Shown: one piece after another, positions 17,263 through 25,333 of the stretch
Position numbering within the stretch: position 1 is the stretch's first letter
Layout: every line of letters starts with the position of its first letter
DNA from: Glaciecola sp965658765
GTDB taxonomy: Bacteria; Pseudomonadota; Gammaproteobacteria; Enterobacterales; Alteromonadaceae
Length of the DNA stretch: 64,000 bases
Direction of reading: 5' to 3'
Assembly (NCBI GenBank): GCA_965658765.1
Contig: CBFHTO010000013.1
Coordinates: forward strand, 1 to 64,000
The notes under the pieces: model-generated
Seen by the model: the letters and a program-made list of their open reading frames with translations, nothing else
What the model was told of the DNA's origin: nothing
The model's database searches: none
Position numbers and translations under genes: made by a program

Positions 17263-18094
17263 TAGACTCATGATGCTGATAACCTTCGACTTTGAAATCA
17301 TCGGTACTAACCCAAGTTTCAATATCTTCTAAACTCTTTATGTCCGAGTTTATTTTTAAGGTAGGCATATCGTATGGTTCTCGTTTGAGTTGCACATCTT
17401 TCATTAAATCAAACTGATTTTCATAAATGTGCGCGTTCACTATCTTATGGAAAACCTTGCCTGGTTTATGCCCAGTTATTTGTGCCATCAACGCTAATAA
17501 TACATAACACTGAGGCATATTGAATGTGAGACCAAGTGGGACATCACAAGAACGCATATAACTGGTCAAATATAGTTTGTCGTCTAGTAATGAAAAAGTG
17601 TGTGTATGCATACAAGGGCGCAAACAACCCAAGTGGAACTCCCCCGGATTGTAAAAGGTAATGATTTCACCTCTGTCATCAATACCTTTAGATAAGTTAT
17701 CAACGACCTTTTTTAATTGGTCAACAGTTGTATTATCAGGCCCTTGCCAACGTCTGCCTTGAACACCATATACCCGGCCCATATCATCCACCCCTTTGCG
17801 AGCAGGATTATCCAGCCAAGCCTGATTTTCATTTGCATTTGCGTTCCAAGTATTGCACCCGATTTTACGAAAGTCTGCCGCATTGTCGTAACCTCTCAAG
17901 TACCCAAGCAACTCTGCGATAGCCGCTTTGTAAAAACATTTGCGAGTGGTCACAAGGGGAAATTGAGCCTGTTCAACATCGTATTCTAGATCGGCATTGA
18001 TCAGAGTAAGGCATCGAATATTTGTCCGCTCATTACCAACCCAAACGCCCTTATCGATGATTCGTTGACACAGTTTTTCATATTGTTCTTTCAT
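17240..18094 (-). CDS. thyA: Thymidylate synthase
   Basis: ThyA methylates dUMP to dTMP using methylene-tetrahydrofolate. The catalytic Cys is residue 161 in LRPCMHTH, and the dUMP/folate motifs RSCDVPLGLTFN and HIYENQ are present. At 284 residues it is longer than the 264-residue E. coli enzyme, with extra sequence in the first half, a form also seen in other marine gammaproteobacteria. It follows lgt by 18 bp, as in E. coli. Its 3' end overlaps the convergent sensor gene by 23 bp. Confidence 0.96.
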   Translation of the reverse strand: MKEQYEKLCQRIIDKGVWVGNERTNIRCLTLINADLEYDVEQAQFPLVTTRKCFYKAAIAELLGYLRGYDNAADFRKIGCNTWNANANENQAWLDNPARKGVDDMGRVYGVQGRRWQGPDNTTVDQLKKVVDNLSKGIDDRGEIITFYNPGEFHLGCLRPCMHTHTFSLLDDKLYLTSYMRSCDVPLGLTFNMPQCYVLLALMAQITGHKPGKVFHKIVNAHIYENQFDLMKDVQLKREPYDMPTLKINSDIKSLEDIETWVSTDDFKVEGYQHHESITYPFAV

Positions 18095-18112
18095 GGCTTT
18101 CTTCGTCTTTTA

Positions 18113-18952
18113 TTATGACGCTTTGGTCTTTTTCTTTTTAGTTACACTTGTGCTTTCCTGCGGTACACCATTAATCTTAAAGGCGTAAGCGATAAGCCCT
18201 AATCCGGCTAAAATCATTGGAACGCACAATAGTTGTCCCTGACTCAGCCCTATATCATATAGGCCCAGGTGAGCATCAGGCTCTCGGTAGAATTCAATGA
18301 TAAAACGGAAGGTACCATAACCGAGCAAGAATAAACCACCGACTGAACCAACAGGACGAGGCTTTTTGGAGTACACCCAAAGAATTACAAATAAGACGAG
18401 CCCCTCTAAGAAGAACTCATACAGTTGTGACGGATGCCGAGGCTCTGGACCAGCATTAGGAAACACAAATGCCCAAGGTACGTCCGTTGTTCGTCCCCAC
18501 AATTCACCGTTGATAAAATTGCCTATACGCCCCGCACCTAAACCGATCGGCACAAGCGGCGCAATAAAATCACCAACCGCCAAAAACTGCCAATGCTTGA
18601 TCCGCGAATAAATATACGCCGCTGCAATTACACCGATACATCCTCCGTGAAAAGACATACCGCCTTCCCATATTTTAAATAGGTACAGGGGACTATCAAG
18701 AAAGACAGAAAAGTTATAAAACATCACATAACCGAACCTGCCTCCTATAATCACTCCCACAAAGCAATAAAACAATAAATCGGATAGTTCGTCTTTACTC
18801 CACTGGGTTCTGGGTAACCTGCGTGAAGCCAGCCAATACGCTGCAGCAAAACCAACAAGGTACATTAGCCCATACCAGCGTAACGCTAAGGGGCCAATTT
18901 CAAATATGATTGGATCGATACTGGGGAAGGCTAAATGGCCATTTTCTGTCAT
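18113..18952 (-). CDS. lgt: Prolipoprotein diacylglyceryl transferase Lgt
   Basis: Lgt transfers diacylglycerol from phosphatidylglycerol to the lipobox Cys of prolipoproteins in the inner membrane. The 279-residue protein has about seven membrane helices. It carries the Lgt hallmarks: MSFHGGCIG (the essential His), the signature GRIGNFINGELWGR near residue 145, and HPSQLYE. The last helix is followed by a basic KKKKTK tail. It lies between a TauE-type gene (4 bp upstream) and thyA (18 bp downstream), all on one strand and probably one transcript. Confidence 0.97.
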   Translation of the reverse strand: MTENGHLAFPSIDPIIFEIGPLALRWYGLMYLVGFAAAYWLASRRLPRTQWSKDELSDLLFYCFVGVIIGGRFGYVMFYNFSVFLDSPLYLFKIWEGGMSFHGGCIGVIAAAYIYSRIKHWQFLAVGDFIAPLVPIGLGAGRIGNFINGELWGRTTDVPWAFVFPNAGPEPRHPSQLYEFFLEGLVLFVILWVYSKKPRPVGSVGGLFLLGYGTFRFIIEFYREPDAHLGLYDIGLSQGQLLCVPMILAGLGLIAYAFKINGVPQESTSVTKKKKTKAS

Positions 18953-18956
18953 ATTT

Positions 18957-19763
18957 TTATTCTAGTCCTATAATCAAACGTATGCTCACTATCACAAGGA
19001 ATATAGCAAAGATGCGCTTTATTTTTTGAGTATCTAAAGAATTCGTTAATTTAGCGCCAAGCGGAGCGGTAAACATTGAAGTTAAAACAATGCCTAAGGT
19101 GGCAGGCAAATACACATAGCCAAGTGAATAATCGGGTAAGTACTCTTTATTATATCCACTGTATATAAAACTAAGCGTACCAAAAACAGCAATTACGACG
19201 CCACACAACGAGGCACAGCCAATCGCCTTTTTTATATTAACTTGGAACCATACCAATGCGGGCACTAAAAGTGCGCCTCCACCGATCCCCATTAACGCAG
19301 ACACAAAACCTGTAAATCCGCCAATGCCAGCTAATAAAGGCTTTTTCAACTGATGTTGAGAGCTCTTATTTCGGCCAAACATCATCCGAAGCGCGATAAA
19401 AATAACTAACGCGGCAAACACTCGCTGTAAGGTCACACCCGAGATAAGCGCCGCAAATTGTGCGCCTAATATTGCACCGACTGCAATGCCCAAGGCACAA
19501 ACAAACACTAAATCACTATCTATATTACCGAGTTTAAAGTGTGTACGAGCCGCACTTAAACCAGTGAAAATGACAGTGGATAAAGAAGTAGCAATCGCAA
19601 TTGGCATGCCGTGCTCGACGTCGATGTGCAACACATGTTGCAAAATAAACACTAGCGCGGGAACAATAATGAGCCCACCTCCAATGCCAAGGAGCCCCGC
19701 CATTACACCAACCACTGCACCCAATAAAATGCATATGCCAATAATCAGTAAAATCGACTCCAT
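18957..19763 (-). CDS. TauE/SafE (TSUP) family membrane exporter
   Basis: The 268-residue inner membrane protein has about eight hydrophobic helices in two similar halves. Each half begins with the TSUP Gly-rich signature (GLLGIGGGLIIVPAL near 24 and ALMGIGGGALLVPAL near 155). Family members move sulphite, sulphonates or other organic anions, but the substrate here cannot be predicted. Its ATG overlaps the ptsP stop by one base (TAATG), so translation is likely coupled. In E. coli lgt follows ptsP directly, so this gene is an addition within the conserved block. Confidence 0.88.
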   Translation of the reverse strand: MESILLIIGICILLGAVVGVMAGLLGIGGGLIIVPALVFILQHVLHIDVEHGMPIAIATSLSTVIFTGLSAARTHFKLGNIDSDLVFVCALGIAVGAILGAQFAALISGVTLQRVFAALVIFIALRMMFGRNKSSQHQLKKPLLAGIGGFTGFVSALMGIGGGALLVPALVWFQVNIKKAIGCASLCGVVIAVFGTLSFIYSGYNKEYLPDYSLGYVYLPATLGIVLTSMFTAPLGAKLTNSLDTQKIKRIFAIFLVIVSIRLIIGLE

Positions 19764-22045
19764 TATGCGCCAGCTCTCACTAATCCGCCAAGACCTCTGG
19801 CTTCAAGATATGCATCAAGCAAGGTTTTTACACTCTCTGGCGTGTCTTGACTGAGTACTTGTTTCAGTAACGTTTGCGAATGTTCAATACTGATATTTCT
19901 AATCACCCAGTTAATCTTCCTCAAACTATGTGCGTTCATACTCAGCTTTCTGTAACCCATAGCGAGTAACAATACCGCACCAGCTGGTTCTCCAGCCAGT
20001 TCTCCACATACGGTCACAGGCACTTTGCATTTGTTTGCGCTATCCACAATTTGTTGTAATGCATTTAAAACTGATGGGTGATAACTCGAATACAATGATG
20101 AAACTCGGGGGTTGTTTCGATCGACCGCCAACAAATATTGCGTCAAATCGTTTGTACCAACCGAGAAGAAATCGACATGTTGCGCAAGCTGTGGCAACTG
20201 GAAAATCACTGCAGGCACCTCAAGCATGATCCCAACGGCAGGCTTAGACAGCATCTTACCTTGCTGAAACGCTTCTTCTTTTATTTCCAAAAAGGCTTGT
20301 TTAATTAAGCGTTTAGATTCGACAACTTCGCTAATACTGCTGATCATCGGAAGCAAAATGTGCAGATTGCTAAATCCAATACTGGCTCGCAGCATCGCTC
20401 TCACTTGTACAAGAAAAATATCAGGGTGGTCCAAAGTCAAGCGAATACCGCGCCAGCCAAGAAATGGATTCTCTTCACTGATAGGGAAGTAAGACAGAGG
20501 CTTATCCCCACCTACATCAAGAGTCCTCATCGTTATTTCTTTGCTGGGATGTGCTTCTAACAAACTGCGGTATAAGTCGCACTGCTCTTGCTCTGATGGA
20601 AAACGTTCGCGCATCATAAAGGGGATTTCTGTACGGTAAAGCCCAACGCCATCGCCCTGCTGAAACTGCTCCATCTCAATTGAAGCCGACAAACCCGCAT
20701 TTACTAAAAGTGAAATTGTTTTTGAATCTTGCGTGATACTTGGATTATTCGCTTCACTTTCAATTTTTAACTGAAGCGCTTCTTCTTGGTCAATAAGTGA
20801 CTGATATTCAGCTCTGGTTTGCTCGCTTAGGTTGATGGTTACCTGGCCAGAATATCCATCAATAAACAACTCTTTTTTATTGAGTAGGCTTAATGAGGCT
20901 TTATTTAAGCCCATTACCGCAGGTACGCCTAGTGCGCGAGCGAGAATAGCAGCATGACTGTTATTGGTACCTTTAATAGAAACAATACCAACCAGTTTAT
21001 CGCGCGGAAACTCTGCCAACATGGGAGCACTTACTTCTTTTGCGACTAATATAAATTTAGCGCCTTCGTTGTTGAGCAAGTCAGGTTGGTCATCGCCAAT
21101 AATATTAACCAAAATACGATTAGACAAGTCCATAATATCGACTGCCCTCTCGCGCATGTAAGGGTCTTCCATTGCCTCAAATCGCGCTGCGTAAGCCTCG
21201 ACCACAAGTTTTAATGAGGAGGCTGCATCCCACCCATCATTAATTTTTGCTTCAACCTCTCTACCTAAACTATTGGCGTCTAAAAGTTGATGATAGAGCT
21301 GGAAAATAGCGCTGACATCGTCAGGTAAATTGTCTGCAATGCTGGTCGATAGTTCTGTAACTTGTTTTCGAGTGAGTTCAACCGCATTTCGATAAATGCT
21401 AATTTGACCACTACTGTCATCAGACTTTTTTAAACCCCACTGCTTTAATTCATGTTTAACATTGTAAGCTGTGCCTTCGCCGATCGCCAAGCCCGGAGAG
21501 CCAGGGATCCCATTAATTACTCGAGCGTCTAAATTTTGGTTGTTTACGTCTAAATTTAAGTTGCCGAGGATCTCAGCGTTCACAATTTCAAGCGCGATCT
21601 GAGCCGCCAGAGTGACCAAGAAAGCGCCTTCGTCTTCACTAAACTTACGGACTTCTGCTTGTTGCATCGCTATTACGCCGAGTACTTTTCTTTGATGGAT
21701 GATCGGCGTACCAATAAATGCGTGATAGTTGTCTTCTTTGACCTCAGGAAAGTGCTTAAAACGTGGATGAGTTTGCGCATCTTCGATATTTAAAGGCTCT
21801 TCGCGATCGCCTATCAATCCTATCAAGCCCTCATAAAAACCAATTTTAACTTTCCCGATTGCAGACTCATCAAGGCCCACCGTTGCGGTTAAAATAAGTT
21901 GTTCAGTGCTGTAATCGGCCAAATAGATTGAGCAAACGTCTACTTGCATGGTGTCTTTCACCATCCTGACAAGACGAGAGAGCGCAGAGTCCAAATCAGG
22001 TAGTTGCGCGACCTCTTGTATAATTTGTTTGAGGCTTGTAAGCAT
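19763..22045 (-). CDS. ptsP: Nitrogen-PTS enzyme I (PtsP)
   Basis: PtsP starts the regulatory phosphorelay of the nitrogen PTS by transferring phosphate from phosphoenolpyruvate to NPr. I chose the ATG that gives MLTSLKQII, matching E. coli MLTRLREIV, 12 bp inside the longest frame. That gives 760 residues. A GAF domain (1-160) is followed by the enzyme I N-terminal domain (about 190-310). The phospho-His lies in NNSHAAILARALG (near 365), then comes the PEP-binding barrel, with R-rich substrate motifs and the VCGELAG Cys near the end. rppH lies immediately upstream, as in E. coli. Confidence 0.95.
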   Translation of the reverse strand: MLTSLKQIIQEVAQLPDLDSALSRLVRMVKDTMQVDVCSIYLADYSTEQLILTATVGLDESAIGKVKIGFYEGLIGLIGDREEPLNIEDAQTHPRFKHFPEVKEDNYHAFIGTPIIHQRKVLGVIAMQQAEVRKFSEDEGAFLVTLAAQIALEIVNAEILGNLNLDVNNQNLDARVINGIPGSPGLAIGEGTAYNVKHELKQWGLKKSDDSSGQISIYRNAVELTRKQVTELSTSIADNLPDDVSAIFQLYHQLLDANSLGREVEAKINDGWDAASSLKLVVEAYAARFEAMEDPYMRERAVDIMDLSNRILVNIIGDDQPDLLNNEGAKFILVAKEVSAPMLAEFPRDKLVGIVSIKGTNNSHAAILARALGVPAVMGLNKASLSLLNKKELFIDGYSGQVTINLSEQTRAEYQSLIDQEEALQLKIESEANNPSITQDSKTISLLVNAGLSASIEMEQFQQGDGVGLYRTEIPFMMRERFPSEQEQCDLYRSLLEAHPSKEITMRTLDVGGDKPLSYFPISEENPFLGWRGIRLTLDHPDIFLVQVRAMLRASIGFSNLHILLPMISSISEVVESKRLIKQAFLEIKEEAFQQGKMLSKPAVGIMLEVPAVIFQLPQLAQHVDFFSVGTNDLTQYLLAVDRNNPRVSSLYSSYHPSVLNALQQIVDSANKCKVPVTVCGELAGEPAGAVLLLAMGYRKLSMNAHSLRKINWVIRNISIEHSQTLLKQVLSQDTPESVKTLLDAYLEARGLGGLVRAGA

Positions 22046-22169
22046 TTGGATTGTCACTTTTGTTAGCTAAACGGGTGGCACTCGGTCTCAGTAAATATAA
22101 AGAAACCAACTTAGTGCGAATGATTATACACGATCTTCATCCAACTGAGTTAACAACACTGAGCGCAAT

Positions 22170-22185
22170 TGGCTCTTAAGAGCCA
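22170..22185. repeat. Perfect 16-base palindrome between rppH and ptsP
   Basis: TGGCTCTTAAGAGCCA is fully self-complementary and lies 21 bp past the rppH stop. As RNA it forms a 6-bp stem with a 4-base loop. On the plus strand it is followed by an A/T-rich run (ttatatttt), but on the transcribed minus strand no T-run follows. It is therefore a poor terminator for rppH and may be a processing or protein-binding site. Confidence 0.5.
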
Positions 22186-22206
22186 TTATATTTTGATATG
22201 GAAAAG

Positions 22207-22752
22207 CTAGGTTTGCGAGGTTTTACTTCGCACTTTACGCTTTCGATTTCGCCTTCCATTGGGCTTTTGGGGACGGTTAGCTGGCATTACAAAGGGAGCG
22301 AACTCCTTCATTGCACGTCTGTAAACATCGCGCTTAAACGAGACTACATTTCTTATCGGATACCAATAACTGACCCACCGCCAATCGTCAAACTCGGGAT
22401 GGCCTGATTTATCTAAGTCTACGTCTTTTTCATTACATGACAGTGACAATAAAAACCACTTCTGTTTTTGTCCGATGCAAACGGGCTCAGTACCTTTGCG
22501 CACCAGCCTCTTCGGTAACTTGTATCTCAACCAGTTACGCGAAACTGCAAGGATATTCACGTCATTTTTTGTAAGACCAACTTCTTCGTTTAACTCTCTA
22601 TACATTGCCTGTTCGGCAGTCTCGCCTTGGTCAATTCCACCCTGAGGAAATTGCCATGAATGCTGGCCGTAACGTCTTGCCCAGAATACCTGCCCTGATT
22701 TGTTGCAGATTATAATGCCAACATTCGCGCGGAACCCTTCGGTATCAATCAC
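22207..22752 (-). CDS. rppH: RNA 5' pyrophosphohydrolase RppH
   Basis: RppH removes pyrophosphate from the 5' end of triphosphorylated mRNA and so triggers RNase E-dependent decay. The Nudix box GGIDQGETAEQAMYRELNEE is complete, from near residue 38. Flanking sequence (RYGQHSWQFPQ, NWLRYKLPKRLVR, CIGQKQKWFLL) is nearly identical to E. coli. The start is GTG, as the conserved MIDxxGFRxNVG beginning requires, preceded by AGGT. The C-terminal tail is basic and variable. Length is 181 residues (E. coli 176). Confidence 0.96.
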   Translation of the reverse strand: MIDTEGFRANVGIIICNKSGQVFWARRYGQHSWQFPQGGIDQGETAEQAMYRELNEEVGLTKNDVNILAVSRNWLRYKLPKRLVRKGTEPVCIGQKQKWFLLSLSCNEKDVDLDKSGHPEFDDWRWVSYWYPIRNVVSFKRDVYRRAMKEFAPFVMPANRPQKPNGRRNRKRKVRSKTSQT

Positions 22753-22836
22753 TTAGATTACCTAGCGCGGTTAATTTTTGATATGCTCACATTCTTTCAT
22801 AGAAATTAACTTATTCAAAGTATTTGTTGCAGTTTT

Positions 22837-23505
22837 GTGAATATTCCAAATCCACCCGAGACAGAGCATGAACTGATGCGCAGAGCCCGTGAGATGGCAG
22901 GGCTCAGTTTTGCTGATATTGCAGAAGCAGTAGGTGTAAGGGTGCCTAAAAACTTTAAAAAGCATAAAGGCTGGACTGGCCAGCTGATCGAATCCTTTTT
23001 AGGTGCAAGCGCAGGCAGTAAACCCCAACAAGATTTTGTTGAATTGGGGATTGAACTAAAAACACTCCCTCTGACCTATAGCAATACACCATCTGAGACG
23101 ACTTATGTGTGTTTTACGCCTTTGCTTAACTTACAGAATGTTACTTGGGAGACCTCCAATGTAAAAAACAAGTTACAGAAGGTCTTGTGGGTTCCAGTTC
23201 AAGGCGAACGCGAAATTCCTGTTGCCGAACGCTTGGTTGGTACTCCTTTAATATGGACTCCTAGTATTGAACAAGAACAAGCACTTAAGCAGGATTGGGA
23301 GGAACTCACTGAGCTAATCACACTTGGACACATTGAATCTATTACCGCGAAAGTTGGTGAAGTTATGCAACTTAGACCAAAAGCAGCCAACGGCCGTGCA
23401 TTAACAGACGCTATCGGTATCAATGGCAAGCGCATCAAAACTCGCCCAAGAGGCTATTATCTCAGAAAAGAGTTTACTCAGAGTATTTTGGAATCTCACT
23501 TTTAA
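22837..23505 (+). CDS. mutH: DNA mismatch repair endonuclease MutH
   Basis: MutH nicks the unmethylated strand at hemimethylated GATC sites when activated by MutL. The 222-residue protein keeps the catalytic D-E-K triad in SKPQQDFVELGIELKT and matches E. coli MutH along its length (LGASAGSKP, VTWETSNVKNKL, GYYLRKEF). Translation begins at GTG. There is no in-frame ATG before the conserved PPETEHEL start. Its presence implies Dam methylation in this organism. It is divergent from rppH. Confidence 0.96.
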   Translation: MNIPNPPETEHELMRRAREMAGLSFADIAEAVGVRVPKNFKKHKGWTGQLIESFLGASAGSKPQQDFVELGIELKTLPLTYSNTPSETTYVCFTPLLNLQNVTWETSNVKNKLQKVLWVPVQGEREIPVAERLVGTPLIWTPSIEQEQALKQDWEELTELITLGHIESITAKVGEVMQLRPKAANGRALTDAIGINGKRIKTRPRGYYLRKEFTQSILESHF

Positions 23506-23549
23506 CTTGACGAAGATCAAATAAGCTTTTGAGCTGATCGAATATGATG

Positions 23550-23573
23550 CCATTAGCCTCGGGGCTAGCATGG
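23550..23573 (+). other. Stem-loop after mutH
   Basis: CCAT-TAGCC, loop TCGG, GGCTA-gc-ATGG forms a 9-bp stem with a two-base bulge, followed by the A/T-rich tatttattat. It lies 44 bp after the mutH stop and 86 bp before the ferredoxin start. It is probably a weak terminator of mutH, or a leader structure of the ferredoxin gene. Confidence 0.45.
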
Positions 23574-23659
23574 TATTTATTATCACCAAAAAATTGATGT
23601 TTTTGTCTAGACAATATTTGGCTCCGAACACTGTCAAACTCAAATAAAGGCGAAACAAC

Positions 23660-23905
23660 ATGGCTTTATATATCACCGATGAATGTATTAATTGCGACCT
23701 TTGCCCTATAGAGTGTCCGAATGAAGCAATCGCCATGGGCGAAGATATCTTTGAAATTAATCCAGACGCGTGTACTGAGTGTGTTGGACACTACGATGAA
23801 CCAAGCTGTGTGCAAGTGTGTCCCGTAGAGTGCATTTTACCAGACCCAAACCGTCAAGAGAGCCTCGATCAACTTGCGACAAAGTATACACAACTGCACG
23901 GCTAG
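23660..23905 (+). CDS. YfhL-type 2[4Fe-4S] ferredoxin
   Basis: This 81-residue electron carrier has two cluster-binding motifs. The first is CINCDLCPIECP, and the second is CTECVGHYDEPSCVQVCP, with the longer spacing typical of the YfhL/Alvin-type ferredoxins. It is cytoplasmic. A GGCGA-type ribosome site precedes the ATG. It is monocistronic and convergent with the YihY-type gene 37 bp away. Confidence 0.94.
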   Translation: MALYITDECINCDLCPIECPNEAIAMGEDIFEINPDACTECVGHYDEPSCVQVCPVECILPDPNRQESLDQLATKYTQLHG

Positions 23906-23942
23906 TTAAGCGTTAAAAATAGATTTGATAAAAAAGCCTCTG

Positions 23943-24905
23943 CTAATTTGAGGTAAACGGTTCCTGCAAATCATTTGCATTTGACTTACTGACATCTGTA
24001 GAACCATCTTTTATCTCAGTCGATTCAGTTTCGTTAACAGTTTCAAGCGCCTCACACGTTGTGGTTATAGAAAAGGTAAACACTGCACCTAAAAGCACCA
24101 CAATCCACGACAAATAAACCCAAACAAACAAAATCGGTATCACAGCCAGCGCACCATAAATTACTTGATATGAAGGGAAACTAGAGACATAAAGCGCGAA
24201 GCCTTTCTTCGTTAATTCAAATAATACAGCAGCGAGCAAAGCTCCGAAAAAAGCATATTTCGCTTTTACTGTTCGATTCGGAACGATCATATATAAAAGC
24301 ATGAACGCACCTATTGCCGCAGCCCAAGGCACTAGCTTAAGTGCAGCTGTACCTAGTCCAGGTGTGTAATCGTCGGCAAAGGTTGCCAAACCAGCTAAAT
24401 ACGAGCTCACAGCAATACTTACACCAATCAGTAACGGCCCCAATGTAATGACCATCCAATAGATAGCAAAGGTGTAAATCATGGGCCGTTGGGTTTGTGT
24501 TTTCCAAAGGTGATTGAAGGTTTTATCAATGTTGGAAATCAGTAATAGTGCAACAATCAATAAAGTAAAGATACTTGCCGCCCCCATACCCGAAGCATTA
24601 TTCACAAATTCAGCCATATAGTCTTGTACTACATCACCCGCGTGTGGCACGAAGTTGTTAAAAATGAAGGCTTCAAACTCACCTCTTATTTCCGCGAAAG
24701 CCGGAAAAGCCGACATGATCATAAAGAACACCATGATCACCGGCACGAGCGAAAGCAAGCTCACATAAGCTAGATGCCCAGCGCTCACGGTTATCCGCTC
24801 ACCCTTTAGATTTGAAGCAAAATTAATAAATATGCTTTTTAAAAGCGGTGCAAGCTCATCAAATTTTGTTTTGATTACGTTGTTTTGTTGCTCTCTTTGC
24901 TGCAT
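23943..24905 (-). CDS. YihY/BrkB family inner membrane protein
   Basis: The protein (320 residues from the ATG at 24905; an in-frame TTG lies 18 bp further upstream) has about six membrane helices. The family motif in the first loop (AGHLAYVSLLSLVPV) and the later GALLAAVLFELTKKGFALYV identify YihY/BrkB. The family was once labelled ribonuclease BN in error, and its members are now taken as membrane proteins of uncertain, possibly transport, function. The last 50 residues are an acidic, polar cytoplasmic tail. A short CCTC/GAGG hairpin with a T-run overlaps the stop and may terminate it. Confidence 0.88.
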   Translation of the reverse strand: MQQREQQNNVIKTKFDELAPLLKSIFINFASNLKGERITVSAGHLAYVSLLSLVPVIMVFFMIMSAFPAFAEIRGEFEAFIFNNFVPHAGDVVQDYMAEFVNNASGMGAASIFTLLIVALLLISNIDKTFNHLWKTQTQRPMIYTFAIYWMVITLGPLLIGVSIAVSSYLAGLATFADDYTPGLGTAALKLVPWAAAIGAFMLLYMIVPNRTVKAKYAFFGALLAAVLFELTKKGFALYVSSFPSYQVIYGALAVIPILFVWVYLSWIVVLLGAVFTFSITTTCEALETVNETESTEIKDGSTDVSKSNANDLQEPFTSN

Positions 24906-25007
24906 CTGCAGTCGATACTCCAAGCACTAATTGAACAGTAAGTGTACCAATAATATGCTTATTTTGCATTTTTGAGGCGCTCTAATGATCAAAATCAATT
25001 TTTAATT

Positions 25008-25026
25008 GATAACTATTCGCATTATG
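25008..25026 (+). promoter_or_regulatory. Fur box upstream of feoA
   Basis: GATAACTATTCGCATTATG agrees with the 19-base Fur consensus at 13 positions, with both outer arms well kept. It lies 58 bp before the feoA start, where iron-loaded Fur would block transcription. Iron repression of feoAB is inferred from this and from the known regulation of Feo systems. Confidence 0.75.
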
Positions 25027-25084
25027 ACTTCGACTACACTATCATCCACTTTATGTAGTAGACATTTTTAAACAAATACTCATT

Positions 25085-25309
25085 ATGACAATTTGGGATC
25101 TACCAAAACGAGCTCAAGGCACTATCGCCTCCCTTAATCAGAACACGCCACCAGCGCTTGCACAACGCCTACAAGAGATGGGGTTTGTTGAAGGGCAAAT
25201 GATTAAATGCATGAAACGAAGTCCCTTTCGTGGTCCTATTGTGCTGCAAGTACAAGACTGTATTTATTCTGTGGAGCAATCTTTAGCAGAACAAATTAAC
25301 CTTGTTTAA
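25085..25309 (+). CDS. feoA: Ferrous iron transport accessory protein FeoA
   Basis: The 74-residue SH3-like cytoplasmic protein helps FeoB take up Fe(II). It shows the FeoA pattern: the A-QRLQEMGFVEGQ turn, then a basic RSPFRGPIVLQV strand pair. It lies 24 bp upstream of feoB behind a Fur box. No feoC follows feoB, as is common outside the enterobacteria. Confidence 0.93.
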   Translation: MTIWDLPKRAQGTIASLNQNTPPALAQRLQEMGFVEGQMIKCMKRSPFRGPIVLQVQDCIYSVEQSLAEQINLV

Positions 25310-25333
25310 AGCACAGCGGTAGTTCATTTTTCC

